A stretch of DNA of 56,591 nt from assembly GCF_007830445.1 (NCBI RefSeq), contig NZ_VLKR01000036.1:1-56591 (forward strand). Direction: 5' to 3'. A program made the position numbers and the translations under genes. Positions 18,051-27,626 of the stretch are shown here, piece by piece (positions within the stretch are counted from its first letter, which is position 1; every line of letters begins with the position of its first letter). Under the pieces are notes generated by a model. The model was not told the DNA's origin. It searched no databases and saw nothing but the letters and a program-made list of their open reading frames with translations. The DNA is from Sphingobacterium siyangense (GTDB taxonomy: Bacteria; Bacteroidota; Bacteroidia; Sphingobacteriales; Sphingobacteriaceae).

Positions 18051-18635
18051 CTAATTTAGGTCGAGGTCAATCTTCTGTTCACTAATATAGCTTTTAAGTG
18101 TTGTATTACCAAAAGCATCCAGTGTATTTTGAAAATCTTCCCGATAGTCAAACTGAAAGTCCTCATGAAGTTTACTGTATTTACCCACCGCATGCTTTAT
18201 GCGCCCTGTTATATATTTATGCAATTTGTGGGCGGCAGACTGATAGGAGGAGTCGAAAAGCCTGTCGTAATCAGCAATGGTTCTCTTCAGGATATAGCAT
18301 CTAAATTCTACTTCACTGATTTTGTCCTTGGTGACTTTTTCGTGTTCATTCACTAAACCGCTTGCTTGTTTCACCAGCTTGCTAAGTGCAATAAAATGAC
18401 TGTGTTGTGGCGTATTGCCAATTTGACTTAAACCAATATCGAACAATTGCGCCAGTTGCTTTCGTAGTTTTTCAATACGTTCCTCTAAATCGTCCGCATT
18501 TTCCAGTAATTGGAAATGCAATTGTTTGATCAGCATTTTGTCCTTGCTTATCAGGCGTACAAGGAGTTTGTCTTTTTCCTTCTGAGGTAGGTCAAGTACA
18601 GCTTTTTTTAATTCGGCATCTTGATGTAAGGACAT
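18051..18635 (-). CDS. Helical protein of unknown function
   Basis: 194 residues, highly charged, mostly helical, with a likely coiled-coil stretch (residues about 35-65, LLENADDLEERIEKLRKQLAQ). There is no signal peptide or membrane span. I do not recognise the family. Conserved-looking features are an acidic/basic N-terminus (LDLPQKEKDKLLVRLISKDKML) and a C-terminal helical block with several aromatic residues. It is followed after 2 bp by a 43-residue membrane protein, implying a two-gene unit. Confidence 0.8.
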   Translation of the reverse strand: MSLHQDAELKKAVLDLPQKEKDKLLVRLISKDKMLIKQLHFQLLENADDLEERIEKLRKQLAQLFDIGLSQIGNTPQHSHFIALSKLVKQASGLVNEHEKVTKDKISEVEFRCYILKRTIADYDRLFDSSYQSAAHKLHKYITGRIKHAVGKYSKLHEDFQFDYREDFQNTLDAFGNTTLKSYISEQKIDLDLN

Positions 18636-18675
18636 AATCTATGTTTTAGTATAAAAAGAGTTGTTGAGCGAAAAG

Positions 18676-18700
18676 TCAGGCACACTGCAAGTGTGCCTGA
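18676..18700 (-). terminator. Hairpin downstream of the SerB-like gene
   Basis: TCAGGCACACT (18676-18686) pairs perfectly with AGTGTGCCTGA (18690-18700). On the minus strand it is followed by ACTTTT, a short U-tract. It lies 72 bp past the stop at 18773. Confidence 0.6.
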
Positions 18701-18772
18701 ATAAATTTCTCGTTTTATAAGCCGGAATTTAAGCAGGCAATAGCTGCCGCCCATATTTACCGCCGCTTGCTA

Positions 18773-20065
18773 TTAATACAATATTCTGAACTTAATTGTA
18801 TTGTCGATCTGTTTGAGTTGTTTCAATAGATCTTTATCATATTCACCTTGTATATCGGTTACAGCATAGCCAATATCACTTTTTGTCATCAGAAATTGGG
18901 CAACGATATTGATGTTATTTTGGGCATAGACCTTATTGATCTGCGCCATAATTCCGGGAACGTTTTGGTGGATATGCAATAATCTCGTTACCTGTTTTAC
19001 TTTTGGTAAAATCAGATTTGGGAAGTTGCGACTTAAATAAGTATCACCATTGTTGATAAAATCGGCCATCCGGCGAGGTATAAACTCGGAATTTTTCTTT
19101 TTATTTTTCTTATCATCAAAAACGACAATACCTTTAGCATTGCAGATATCCTTATTGATATGCCCTCTGATATCACCCAAATATCCGATCGTTTTTAATT
19201 TGTCAGCATGTTGGAGTTGCTCATCACTGATATCGATATTGTCCCCCAATAGAAGCATCCCTACATCTTTCACATACTTTTCTTCGAAGGTATCTTTTGT
19301 GCGGATAGAAAAACCGTCTCTTTTTAAGATATGAGCCGCTATTTCTGGTACATCACCCACGATCAAACAAAGGATACGGTTTTTAGGATAGGATATTGCA
19401 CGGGGCAGATCATTTACATATAGGAACTCATCAAAACTAGGTGTGATGAAGTCTGCTTTCTCAGTGACACTTTTACGTTGGATATTCTCTGTAAATGCAA
19501 AGAATTTTTCAATTAATCCCGATTCTTTCAGTTGAAAATCTGAATAACCGTCACCAATGCCAAATAGTCTTCCTTCAATATTTAACTGTTTTAATAATTG
19601 CACTTTTCCACCTTCATTTGATAATGGATTCTCTTCATCAAAACCGATGATATTACCTTCTTCATCAAATCTGAATGTATTGGCATAGATATTTTCAGTC
19701 TTGATATGATATGGTGTAACAACAGGAGTAATAAACTCCTTAAAACCTCCTGAAACAATCCATGCGGTGTCGGCGTGTTTTTTGAAAAATTCACGATTTC
19801 GGGAAAAAGAGGTTGAAACCTTTTTCTTAAGATGTGAAACAAGTTTATCCAGATGAGATTTATTGGCATTTAAGAGTTTTACGCGACCAGCCAAAGCCTC
19901 ACGGAAAGATAGTTTACCCTCCATGGCAAGATTGGTGTACCGCTCAATTTCGTGATAGATAGATTCGCGATCCGGATGGTTCTCAAGGGAGATCCGTGCA
20001 AGTTCATCAAGTGCCTCTACTTGCGTAAATGTACTATCAAAATCAATGATGTAATAGTTTTTCAT
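18773..20065 (-). CDS. SerB-like HAD phosphatase fused to a reduced SerA-like regulatory tail
   Basis: 430 residues in three parts. Residues 1-220 are a HAD-IB phosphatase of the phosphoserine phosphatase type (DFDST with Asp8 and Asp10, IVSGGF at 103-108, GDGYSD at 171-176). Residues 229-318 resemble the N-terminal lobe of D-3-phosphoglycerate dehydrogenase (IAAHILKRDGF, ISDEQLQHADKLKTIGY, AKGIVVFDD) but without the GxGxxG NAD-binding core. Residues 331-430 closely follow the linker and ACT domain of E. coli SerA (NFPNLILP, LLHIHQNVPGIMAQINK, INIVAQFL, KFRILY). The ACT domain suggests serine feedback on the phosphatase. The dehydrogenase activity should be absent. It is likely the cell's serB or a serine-sensing variant. 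Confidence 0.85.
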   Translation of the reverse strand: MKNYYIIDFDSTFTQVEALDELARISLENHPDRESIYHEIERYTNLAMEGKLSFREALAGRVKLLNANKSHLDKLVSHLKKKVSTSFSRNREFFKKHADTAWIVSGGFKEFITPVVTPYHIKTENIYANTFRFDEEGNIIGFDEENPLSNEGGKVQLLKQLNIEGRLFGIGDGYSDFQLKESGLIEKFFAFTENIQRKSVTEKADFITPSFDEFLYVNDLPRAISYPKNRILCLIVGDVPEIAAHILKRDGFSIRTKDTFEEKYVKDVGMLLLGDNIDISDEQLQHADKLKTIGYLGDIRGHINKDICNAKGIVVFDDKKNKKKNSEFIPRRMADFINNGDTYLSRNFPNLILPKVKQVTRLLHIHQNVPGIMAQINKVYAQNNINIVAQFLMTKSDIGYAVTDIQGEYDKDLLKQLKQIDNTIKFRILY

Positions 20066-20174
20066 CTTGTTATTTTTTTATGAAACGATCGTGAGCAATA
20101 GCGCTGAATGCTGATCTCCGATATCGGTAGGTTTCCGACGGTTTCAAGGTTTGGTTGTTTGTTATGTTATAGTT

Positions 20175-21146
20175 TTACTGTTTGTTATATAAATCTGCAA
20201 TTTCCTTTAGCGTTTGTTCCAAAGGTCGATAACTGTGGTTTAGAAGTTCCTGGATTTTAGCGTTGGAATACTGCAATTTGGCACTTGAAGCTGCCGCTGT
20301 TTCCTTTGTCAATGTCGTATCCGATTTTTTAAATACGGAAAGCATGCTGGAAACAGTAGAGGCAATTTGGAGTAAGGTTTCAGAAACTTCGATTGTCGGT
20401 TCAGGCCTATTCATTAATACACTTGCCACGCTCAGCAGATCCTTGTTGCTTATATTGAGATGATTGATGATATAGCGCTCAGCCGTAATATCATCTCTTT
20501 CCATCAATTGAATCATGATCGCAGCAACGTCTTCAACGTCAACAACGCCGACACTTCCTTTCGGGTAAAATCGTAGACCTTTATTGATCATCGAAAAAAT
20601 AGCTCCAGAGCCTTTCTCGTTTGCCGAAGCACCTAAAATTACTGAGGGGTTGACAATAACTGCACTTAAACCTTCGGTGATGCCACGCCAGACCTCCATC
20701 TCCGCCTGATATTTTGATAACGAATAGTTCGATGTCAATGAATTGTGTTCCCAATGGTCTTTCTCGGAAACCGGAAGGTTGTCTCGATTTGTCCCTAAAG
20801 CTGCGATCGAGCTGACATGAAGTAGGCGAATACCCTTTTCAAGGCAAAGATTGACCAGATTTGTCGTTCCTTCCACGTTCACTTTAAAGAGTGCCTTAGC
20901 GTCTTTCTTTTGGTAGGAAACCAATGCTGCACAATGGAATACTTTAGTAACCCCATCAAGAGCATCTTCTAATTCAAAATAATTGTTGATATCAGCGTCG
21001 ATCCATTGAACCAACGAAGACGATAACAACGAGGCCGGAATAGTCGATTGAGCTCTTTTGATGGCAATGACGTCAATTCCTTGGTCTATCAACTGTCTGA
21101 TTAGTGTAGACCCTAAAAAACCTGTTCCTCCAGTTATTAATATCAC
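20175..21146 (-). CDS. NAD(P)-dependent epimerase/dehydratase (extended SDR)
   Basis: 323 residues with GGTGFLG (6-12) for nucleotide binding, HCAALVSY, SSIAALG and YSLSK as the catalytic Tyr-Lys pair. The pattern is closest to dihydroflavonol-reductase-like SDRs of bacteria, whose substrates are usually unknown. The start is GTG at 21146; no better ATG lies upstream. It sits 110 bp upstream of the SerB/SerA-like gene on the same strand and may share its transcript, but there is no clear metabolic link. Confidence 0.85.
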   Translation of the reverse strand: MILITGGTGFLGSTLIRQLIDQGIDVIAIKRAQSTIPASLLSSSLVQWIDADINNYFELEDALDGVTKVFHCAALVSYQKKDAKALFKVNVEGTTNLVNLCLEKGIRLLHVSSIAALGTNRDNLPVSEKDHWEHNSLTSNYSLSKYQAEMEVWRGITEGLSAVIVNPSVILGASANEKGSGAIFSMINKGLRFYPKGSVGVVDVEDVAAIMIQLMERDDITAERYIINHLNISNKDLLSVASVLMNRPEPTIEVSETLLQIASTVSSMLSVFKKSDTTLTKETAAASSAKLQYSNAKIQELLNHSYRPLEQTLKEIADLYNKQ

Positions 21147-21335
21147 TTGATAAAGATACTGTTAAAAATAATGTTTTCAAAAGTTAGTTAATAAATGGAT
21201 ATTTGTGTGAATTGCATCCTGAAAACCTTCATGCTTTCGCGGGTATCAAACGCCATGAAAGCCAAGGTAGATTCTTTCAGTCCAATTAAAACAGTCGTTT
21301 TCAGAACAAATAGGAAATTTTACAAATTATAGCTT

Positions 21336-22523
21336 ATGTCATCACTGTCCGTATTCTTTAGCCCGATTTCAATTACAGGTTTTGCTCCTGAGCATGGGTT
21401 CTTGAGTTCTCAACTAGGAAACATTATTCAAGCCTATGAAATAGATTTTCCGAGCTGGGAAGTGGATAAACAGCCTCAATTGGCTATTGTCGGTGTGGAG
21501 GAAGACCGTGCATCCATGAATAATAACGGAACGGATAAGGCGCCGGATGCAGTACGAAAACATCTCTATGCGCTATATCAGGGCGATTATAAGATGAATA
21601 TCGTTGATTTGGGAAATATCAAAGCCGGCAATACAATTCAAGATACCTATATCGCTTTAAAATCTGTCGTCGAGGAACTGGTCAAAGAAAATATTCTTCC
21701 GATTATCATTGGTGGTGGACAGGACCTTACCTATGCACAATATTTGGGGTATCAAAACTTAGAGCGAAAGATAGAGCTGGCAATTATAGATGCTCGTTTT
21801 GACCTTGATGAGGAAAATGCTGAAAATGTAAGCCTGAATTCCCGATCTTATGTGAACCATATTATCTTGCACCAGCCAGACTATTTATTCAATTTAAATG
21901 CCATAGCCTATCAAACCTATCTCGTAAGTAAAGAGTCTATCAATATGTATGATAAACTATTTTTTAATGCAACACGAGTCGGTATGATTGCCGGTAAAAT
22001 GGACCAATCAGAGCCTTTGATCCGAGCAGCGGATTTAATTAGTTTTGACATAGGAGCCATTCGGGCCTCTGAAGCACCTGGAAATGCCAATGCAATGCCC
22101 AATGGTTTATTTGGCGATGAAGCTTGTCAACTCGCCCGCTATGCCGGGATGTCGGATAAATGTTCTTCCATCGGTTTTTATGAATTCAATCCAACATTTG
22201 ATCCAATGGAGCAGACGGCTATGTTGGTCTCCCAAATGATCTGGTGCTTTATTGATGGTTACTATAACCGCAAACAAGATACGCCACTGTACCCCAAATC
22301 ATCTTATATCATTTATCGCACGACACTGGAAAATGAAGAGCATGAATTGGTCTTTGTGAAAAGTAAAAAATCAGACCGCTGGTGGATTCAAGTGCCTTAT
22401 TTTGGATCTAAATCAGTCAATGAACGCTATTACCTCGTGCCTTGCCGTTATGAAGACTACCAATTGGCTGTTTCAGGTGAAATGCCTGATCTATGGTGGA
22501 AAACACACCAAAAGTTACAATAA
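21336..22523 (+). CDS. Arginase/formimidoylglutamase-fold protein with degraded metal site
   Basis: 395 residues. The arginase fold is recognisable by IIGGGQDLT (124-132), IDARFDLDEE (151-160) and LISFDIG (234-240). In active arginases these are GGDHS, DAHxD and SxDxD, giving six manganese ligands. Here the two His are Gln129 and Arg154 and the last Asp is Gly240, while Asp152, Asp156 and Asp238 remain. So the usual two-manganese centre should not form. There is also a C-terminal extension of about 80 residues rich in aromatic residues. It is often annotated formimidoylglutamase in Bacteroidota; a non-catalytic or altered role is more likely. It is monocistronic, with its own terminator. Confidence 0.8.
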   Translation: MSSLSVFFSPISITGFAPEHGFLSSQLGNIIQAYEIDFPSWEVDKQPQLAIVGVEEDRASMNNNGTDKAPDAVRKHLYALYQGDYKMNIVDLGNIKAGNTIQDTYIALKSVVEELVKENILPIIIGGGQDLTYAQYLGYQNLERKIELAIIDARFDLDEENAENVSLNSRSYVNHIILHQPDYLFNLNAIAYQTYLVSKESINMYDKLFFNATRVGMIAGKMDQSEPLIRAADLISFDIGAIRASEAPGNANAMPNGLFGDEACQLARYAGMSDKCSSIGFYEFNPTFDPMEQTAMLVSQMIWCFIDGYYNRKQDTPLYPKSSYIIYRTTLENEEHELVFVKSKKSDRWWIQVPYFGSKSVNERYYLVPCRYEDYQLAVSGEMPDLWWKTHQKLQ

Positions 22524-22594
22524 TGTACCACTAAGTGGGGCATTGGTATTACGCCTTACCATAGAGAAGTGTGTAATACATCGTGCAAACTGAT

Positions 22595-22619
22595 AACAGA
22601 TTGGAGTTATCTGTTTTTT
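22595..22619 (+). terminator. Terminator of the arginase-like gene
   Basis: AACAGAT (22595-22601) and ATCTGTT (22609-22615) form a stem with a 7-nt loop, followed by a run of T. Confidence 0.7.
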
Positions 22620-22727
22620 AGTCGTGCCGATTCATTAAGATTGAGACGTTATAGGTTTAGTTAAATGCAGTGATGGCAAAATAGACCTGCTCAGGTAAGC
22701 ATACACCATCTTCAGAAAATACAAATC

Positions 22728-24050
22728 ATGGAAATATTTTTCTTTGCGGGAATCGTATTGTTATTGGTCATTTTGATCGTATTGGTACTAAAAAAGAATA
22801 CCGATACCAGTACCGGTCCCGCGTACAATAAAGAGGTTGAAACACTAAAAATTGAACTTGCTAGATCGCAACAGCGGGAACAAAGTTTGCTGGAAGAACG
22901 TCTTATGCTAAAAAATGAATTGGATAAGGAACGGGAGAATCTTCTGGTCGCAGAGCGGTCTTTAGAGAGTACACGTTCTTTTTATGAGGCGCAGCTCGAT
23001 AAATTTCAGGAACAGAAGAATGAAATCGCAGAGATTAAACGACAATTCAACAATGAGTTTCAGGTTATTGCCAATAAAATATTGGAAGAGAAGACACAAA
23101 AGTTTACAGAGACCAATCATCGTTCCCTGGGCTTGATCTTGGATCCATTGAAGGAAAAAATCAAATTGTTTGAAGAGAAAGTCGATAAAAATTACAATCA
23201 AGAGGCCGCGGAAAGAAATTCTTTAAAGGGAGTTGTCCTTCAGCTGGTCGAACAGAGTCTTAAAATTAAAGACGAAGCCAATAGCTTAACCAAGGCATTA
23301 AAAGGGGATACCAAAAAGCAGGGCAATTGGGGTGAGGTAATTTTAGAGCGGGTTTTGGAGCGTTCGGGACTTATGCGCGATCGCGAATTTAGATTACAGG
23401 TCTCTTTGATGGATGCCGAAGGAAGAAGAATGCAACCCGACGCGATTATCGACCTTCCTGAAGATAAACATCTGATTGTAGATTCAAAAGTTTCGCTGAT
23501 TGCCTACGAACGTTGGGTCAATGCTGAGACGGATGAGGACCGCGCAATTTTCGCAAAACAACATGTACAGTCTGTGGAAAATCACGTGAAAGAACTTTCC
23601 GCAAAAAACTATCACGAGTTATATGGTATAGAATCGCCAGAATTTGTATTGCTGTTTATGCCGATTGAATCTGCATTGAGTATGTCCGTCGCTGAAAAAC
23701 CGGATCTATTCAGCGATGCTTGGGATCGTAAGGTTGTCATCGTTAGCCCTTCGACATTGTTGGCGACATTGCGTACTATCGCCAGTATCTGGAAGCAGGA
23801 ACGTCAGACCAGGAATGTAATTGAAATAGCGAAAGAAGCAGGGAGCCTTTACGATAAGTTTGTGAGCTTTCTGAACGATATGGAACAGGTGCAAAATCAG
23901 TTGGAGCGCGCATTAAAAAGCCATGAAGATGCAACTAAAAAGCTCTCTACAGGCGCTGGGAACGTGATCGGAAAAGTGGAGAAATTAAAACGTTTAGGAG
24001 CCAAAGCAAATAAACAGATCGATTCCAAATTTTTAGATGCGGAAGATTAA
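22728..24050 (+). CDS. rmuC: DNA recombination protein RmuC
   Basis: 440 residues. A single N-terminal membrane helix (residues about 3-22) is followed by a long coiled coil (about 35-120) and the RmuC domain, with KGDTKKQGNWGEVILERVLERSG, PDAIIDLPEDKHLIVDSKVSL (restriction-nuclease-like core) and SPSTLLATLRTIASIW. RmuC limits recombination at inverted repeats and is a predicted nuclease anchored at the inner membrane. Length is typical. A terminator follows directly. Confidence 0.93.
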   Translation: MEIFFFAGIVLLLVILIVLVLKKNTDTSTGPAYNKEVETLKIELARSQQREQSLLEERLMLKNELDKERENLLVAERSLESTRSFYEAQLDKFQEQKNEIAEIKRQFNNEFQVIANKILEEKTQKFTETNHRSLGLILDPLKEKIKLFEEKVDKNYNQEAAERNSLKGVVLQLVEQSLKIKDEANSLTKALKGDTKKQGNWGEVILERVLERSGLMRDREFRLQVSLMDAEGRRMQPDAIIDLPEDKHLIVDSKVSLIAYERWVNAETDEDRAIFAKQHVQSVENHVKELSAKNYHELYGIESPEFVLLFMPIESALSMSVAEKPDLFSDAWDRKVVIVSPSTLLATLRTIASIWKQERQTRNVIEIAKEAGSLYDKFVSFLNDMEQVQNQLERALKSHEDATKKLSTGAGNVIGKVEKLKRLGAKANKQIDSKFLDAED

Positions 24051-24051
24051 C

Positions 24052-24085
24052 AAAAACGGGCTTGCCGAAAGGTAAGCCCGTTTTT
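24052..24085 (+). terminator. Terminator of rmuC with GAAA tetraloop
   Basis: ACGGGCTTGCC, a GAAA loop, GGTAAGCCCGT, flanked by A5 and T5. One G-T wobble in the stem. It starts 2 bp after the stop. Confidence 0.92.
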
Positions 24086-24140
24086 AATTTTTAACCGTGC
24101 AAAGCAAAGCCTGTTCTGCTAACTTATGCTAAAAGTTTTG

Positions 24141-25217
24141 CTAAAGCTCTTTCATCCGCTTATTGATGGAAACATCCACATACGTATCCTTTAAACGATC
24201 TACAGCTTCTTTTTGAACAGTGACATTGCTGTCTGATTCGTAATCATGAATAGTCCTTTGGTTTTGGACTTCGTTGTCATAAGGATCCTTTCCTGCCAAG
24301 AGCTTGACGATTACCGGAAGACATTCGAGGAAGACAAAAAGCAGCGCAATAAAAAACACAGCATTTGCATTGGATTCGTTGACCTTTCCATTGGCATCGT
24401 ACCTTAGATTGCCCAGAGCAGAGTTGCGGTCTGCAAAACCAGCGACATTGACAGCGCTGTCCAAAGAAGCGTTGGATAAGACTTTTTGGTCCAATATCCC
24501 TTCAAATTTCTGTTTCTGACGTATTGCGTTTTGTTGGGTCGTTATCTTGTTCCGTAAAGTGTCCAAATAGCCCTCTTTTTTCTTCAGCTCTTCTTCTTTC
24601 ATTTTGGCATAAGGGCCATAGCCCATGACACCGGATGTTTCAGTTGTTTTGTTACCGAATATCTCGTAATTCAATTTTGTACGGTCATTTTTAATACTGG
24701 CTTCTAATGAATCACGTTCGACCGTAATCGCTTTTAAAAGCGAAACTTCATTGGCATATTTCTTATTGAACGTACTGTTGAGCGTGTCGATTTTAGCGCG
24801 TTGATCGGCGAGAAAACGTACACGGAGGTTTTCTCGAATCTCTTTATCGAAGATTTTTAACTCCAACGGCCTAGAGATAACCAAACCAATCAAAATTGCC
24901 AATAAAATTCGAGGAAGAGCCTGCATAAGCTGCATAAGGCCGCTTTTTGATTTATTTATACTGAGTACAATATAGCGATCCATATTGAATATCGCTAAAC
25001 CCCAAATGATGCCAAATACAATGGCCAAAAGCCAGTCAAATGCCCCTCCACTAAATACGAAATACATGGCATAGCCACCCGAAAGGCTGGCAAACAATCC
25101 CGTAAAAAAAATAGTAGCACCTATGGCTGTGTACTTACTATGCTCTTCCGGATATTTTTCAAGAGTTTCTTGATGTACCCCCGCACATCTCCAAAAGAAA
25201 CGGTTAATATCGCTCAT
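24141..25217 (-). CDS. DUF4407 membrane protein
   Basis: 358 residues from ATG 25217 (MSDINRFFWRCAG). Helical hydrophobic segments lie near residues 35-55, 60-80 and 95-115, then a long soluble, probably coiled-coil segment (about 125-275), then a last membrane helix (ANAVFFIALLFVFLECLPVIVKLL), and a charged tail. WGLAIFNMDRYIV after the second helix is a typical DUF4407 feature. Function unknown. An in-frame TTG lies 18 bp upstream but the ATG matches family starts better. Confidence 0.88.
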   Translation of the reverse strand: MSDINRFFWRCAGVHQETLEKYPEEHSKYTAIGATIFFTGLFASLSGGYAMYFVFSGGAFDWLLAIVFGIIWGLAIFNMDRYIVLSINKSKSGLMQLMQALPRILLAILIGLVISRPLELKIFDKEIRENLRVRFLADQRAKIDTLNSTFNKKYANEVSLLKAITVERDSLEASIKNDRTKLNYEIFGNKTTETSGVMGYGPYAKMKEEELKKKEGYLDTLRNKITTQQNAIRQKQKFEGILDQKVLSNASLDSAVNVAGFADRNSALGNLRYDANGKVNESNANAVFFIALLFVFLECLPVIVKLLAGKDPYDNEVQNQRTIHDYESDSNVTVQKEAVDRLKDTYVDVSINKRMKEL

Positions 25218-25353
25218 TAAAATATTTTTACCCAAATTGACAGATTATTTTTAACAAGGTTTATGAATAAGTTTTTGTTTTACAATACGATGACTGTTTT
25301 TATGTTCCTCTGCAACCCCTTTCCAAGAAGGCGGACCATTTGCCTAATTTTAT

Positions 25354-25361
25354 TATCTTTG
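25354..25361 (+). promoter_or_regulatory. -7 element before the M3 peptidase gene
   Basis: TATCTTTG fits TAnnTTTG and lies 26 nt before the ATG. The nearest TTTG upstream is too close for a -33 element, so support is partial. Confidence 0.45.
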
Positions 25362-25387
25362 AAAAAAATCAGGAATAATCAGATAAT

Positions 25388-27499
25388 ATGAAGAAAAGAC
25401 AACTTTTGCCATTTTTTGCGATAGTGGCAACTGCATTTGTTGGTTGTGAGGAAAAAAAAGTGATGACAGATAATCCTCTTTTATTGGCTTACGAAACCCC
25501 ATTTAATGTACCACCTTTTGACAAGATTAAAACAGAGCATTTTAGGCCAGCTTTTGATGAAGCGATAAAAGTACACAATTTGGAAATTGACACGATAGTC
25601 AACAATTCGGATAAAGCAACATTTCAAAATACGATAGTCGCCCTGGAAAATGCAGGTGGATTATTGAAGAATGTATCTACTGTATTTTATAATCTAAATA
25701 GTGCCAATACAAATGACAGTATTCAGGCGATAGCAAAAGATTTGGCTCCCATCTTATCGAGTCATTCTGATGAAATTTCGATGAATACCAAACTATTTGA
25801 CCGTATCAAAACAGTTTGGAGCAGTCGAAATACACTTGGATTAGACGAACAGGACAATAAACTGTTGGAGGAAACCTATAAGAGTTTTGTACGTTCCGGA
25901 GCGAATTTAAAGGATGCTGATAAGGAAAAAATGAAAAAAATTAATGCTGAGCTTTCAACATTAACAACGCAATTCGGACAAAATTTGCTTGCTGAAACCA
26001 ATGCTTATACACTGGTCGTTGATTCTGCTAGCCAATTGGAAGGCTTGCCTGAATCGTTGAAAACGGCAGCAGCTGAAGAAGCCATAGCAAAAGGAAAGAA
26101 GGATAAGTGGGTGTTTACTTTACAGAATCCTTCCATTATGCCCTTTCTTCAATATGCAAAAAATCGTGAACTGAGAAAGCAACTTTGGGAGGCTTATCAG
26201 CTACGCGGTAATCAAGATAACACCAACGATAACAAGGCGATCATTCAAAAAATTGTAAACCTACGCCTTCAAAAAGCAAAATTATTGGGTTATTCTTCAC
26301 ATGCGGCCTATGTACTAGAGGAATCAATGGCGAAGAATCCGACCAATGTCTATGCACTGTTAAATAAACTTTGGACTCCAGCGCTCGCTAAAGCAAAGGG
26401 TGAAGAAGCAGATATAGCAAAGGAAATAAAGGCTGAAGGAGGTAATTTTGCTGTGGCGCCTTACGATTGGAGATATTATACAGAAATTATTCGCAAAAAA
26501 CGTTTCGCATTGAATGAGGACGAAATTAAACCTTATTTGAGTCTTCCTGCAGTTCGTGAAGGTGCGTTTGCTGTAGCCAATAAATTATATGGTTTGACGT
26601 TCGTAGCCTTAAACAATGTACCAACTTACCATAAAGATGTGGAAGTGTATGAAGTTAAAGACAAAGACGGTTCACATTTAGGTCTGCTATATGCCGATTT
26701 CTTCCCACGTGAGTCAAAACGAGGGGGAGCCTGGATGACTTCTTACCGTAACCAGTCGACAAAAGATGGCAAACGTGTTGCACCAGTAATTTCCATCGTA
26801 TGCAATTTCACAAAACCAGTGGGAAAAAATCCTGCCTTGTTGACATTTGATGAAGCGACTACTTTATTCCATGAGTTTGGACATGCTCTGCATGGTCTTC
26901 TTTCCAATGTGAGATACCGCTCTATGGCCGGAACTTCTGTACCCCGTGACTTTGTTGAATTACCTTCACAAGTGATGGAAAATTGGGCAGCAGATCCTGA
27001 GGTGTTAAGAACATATGCTAAGCATTATAAGACCAAAGAAGCAATGCCAGATTCATTGATTCAAAAAATGGAAAAGGCCGGTACCTTTGATCAAGGATTT
27101 GCAACGGTTGAATACCTTTCTGCCGCGTTGTTAGACATGGATTATCATGCTACCACAAAAGAAATTTCAAAAGACATTAATGGCTTTGAAAAAACAGCAA
27201 TGAAAAAGATAGGTATTATTGATGCTATTATTCCGCGCTATAGAAGTACATATTTTCAACATATCTTCGCTGGTGGATATTCTGCAGGTTATTATGCCTA
27301 TATCTGGTCTGAAGTATTGGATTCAGATGCCTTCGCAGCTTTCAAGGAAAAATCATTGTATGATCAAGTGACAGCGGATTCTTTCCGTAAAAATATCCTT
27401 GAAAAAGGAGGTACTGATGATCCTGCTAAAATGTACCGTACATTTAGAGGTGCAGATCCAGATCCAAAATATCTATTGAAAAAGAGAGGTTTGAACTAA
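25388..27499 (+). CDS. M3-family zinc metallopeptidase lipoprotein (Dcp-like)
   Basis: 703 residues, the usual length for peptidyl-dipeptidase Dcp/oligopeptidase A. The first 20 residues form a lipoprotein signal with Cys20 in AFVGCEE, so it is a periplasmic lipoprotein. The zinc motif HEFGHALHG is intact, and the later FDQGFATVEYLSAALLDMDYH and AGGYSAGYYAYIWSEVLDSDAF segments are those of the M3 family. It cleaves short peptides; Dcp proper removes C-terminal dipeptides. Monocistronic, with a strong terminator. Confidence 0.94.
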   Translation: MKKRQLLPFFAIVATAFVGCEEKKVMTDNPLLLAYETPFNVPPFDKIKTEHFRPAFDEAIKVHNLEIDTIVNNSDKATFQNTIVALENAGGLLKNVSTVFYNLNSANTNDSIQAIAKDLAPILSSHSDEISMNTKLFDRIKTVWSSRNTLGLDEQDNKLLEETYKSFVRSGANLKDADKEKMKKINAELSTLTTQFGQNLLAETNAYTLVVDSASQLEGLPESLKTAAAEEAIAKGKKDKWVFTLQNPSIMPFLQYAKNRELRKQLWEAYQLRGNQDNTNDNKAIIQKIVNLRLQKAKLLGYSSHAAYVLEESMAKNPTNVYALLNKLWTPALAKAKGEEADIAKEIKAEGGNFAVAPYDWRYYTEIIRKKRFALNEDEIKPYLSLPAVREGAFAVANKLYGLTFVALNNVPTYHKDVEVYEVKDKDGSHLGLLYADFFPRESKRGGAWMTSYRNQSTKDGKRVAPVISIVCNFTKPVGKNPALLTFDEATTLFHEFGHALHGLLSNVRYRSMAGTSVPRDFVELPSQVMENWAADPEVLRTYAKHYKTKEAMPDSLIQKMEKAGTFDQGFATVEYLSAALLDMDYHATTKEISKDINGFEKTAMKKIGIIDAIIPRYRSTYFQHIFAGGYSAGYYAYIWSEVLDSDAFAAFKEKSLYDQVTADSFRKNILEKGGTDDPAKMYRTFRGADPDPKYLLKKRGLN

Positions 27500-27511
27500 T
27501 GCTCTCTAATT

Positions 27512-27548
27512 AAAAAAAGGCGATATAGAAATATATCGCCTTTTTTTT
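27512..27548 (+). terminator. Terminator of the M3 peptidase gene
   Basis: GGCGATATA, GAAA loop, TATATCGCC, flanked by A7 and T8. Confidence 0.93.
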
Positions 27549-27626
27549 GTTCAGGTACTTGTTATTCTAAAAACTATTCTTACATTTGAATATTATTTAT
27601 AATGAGTCTAAATAAATGTAGATAGT

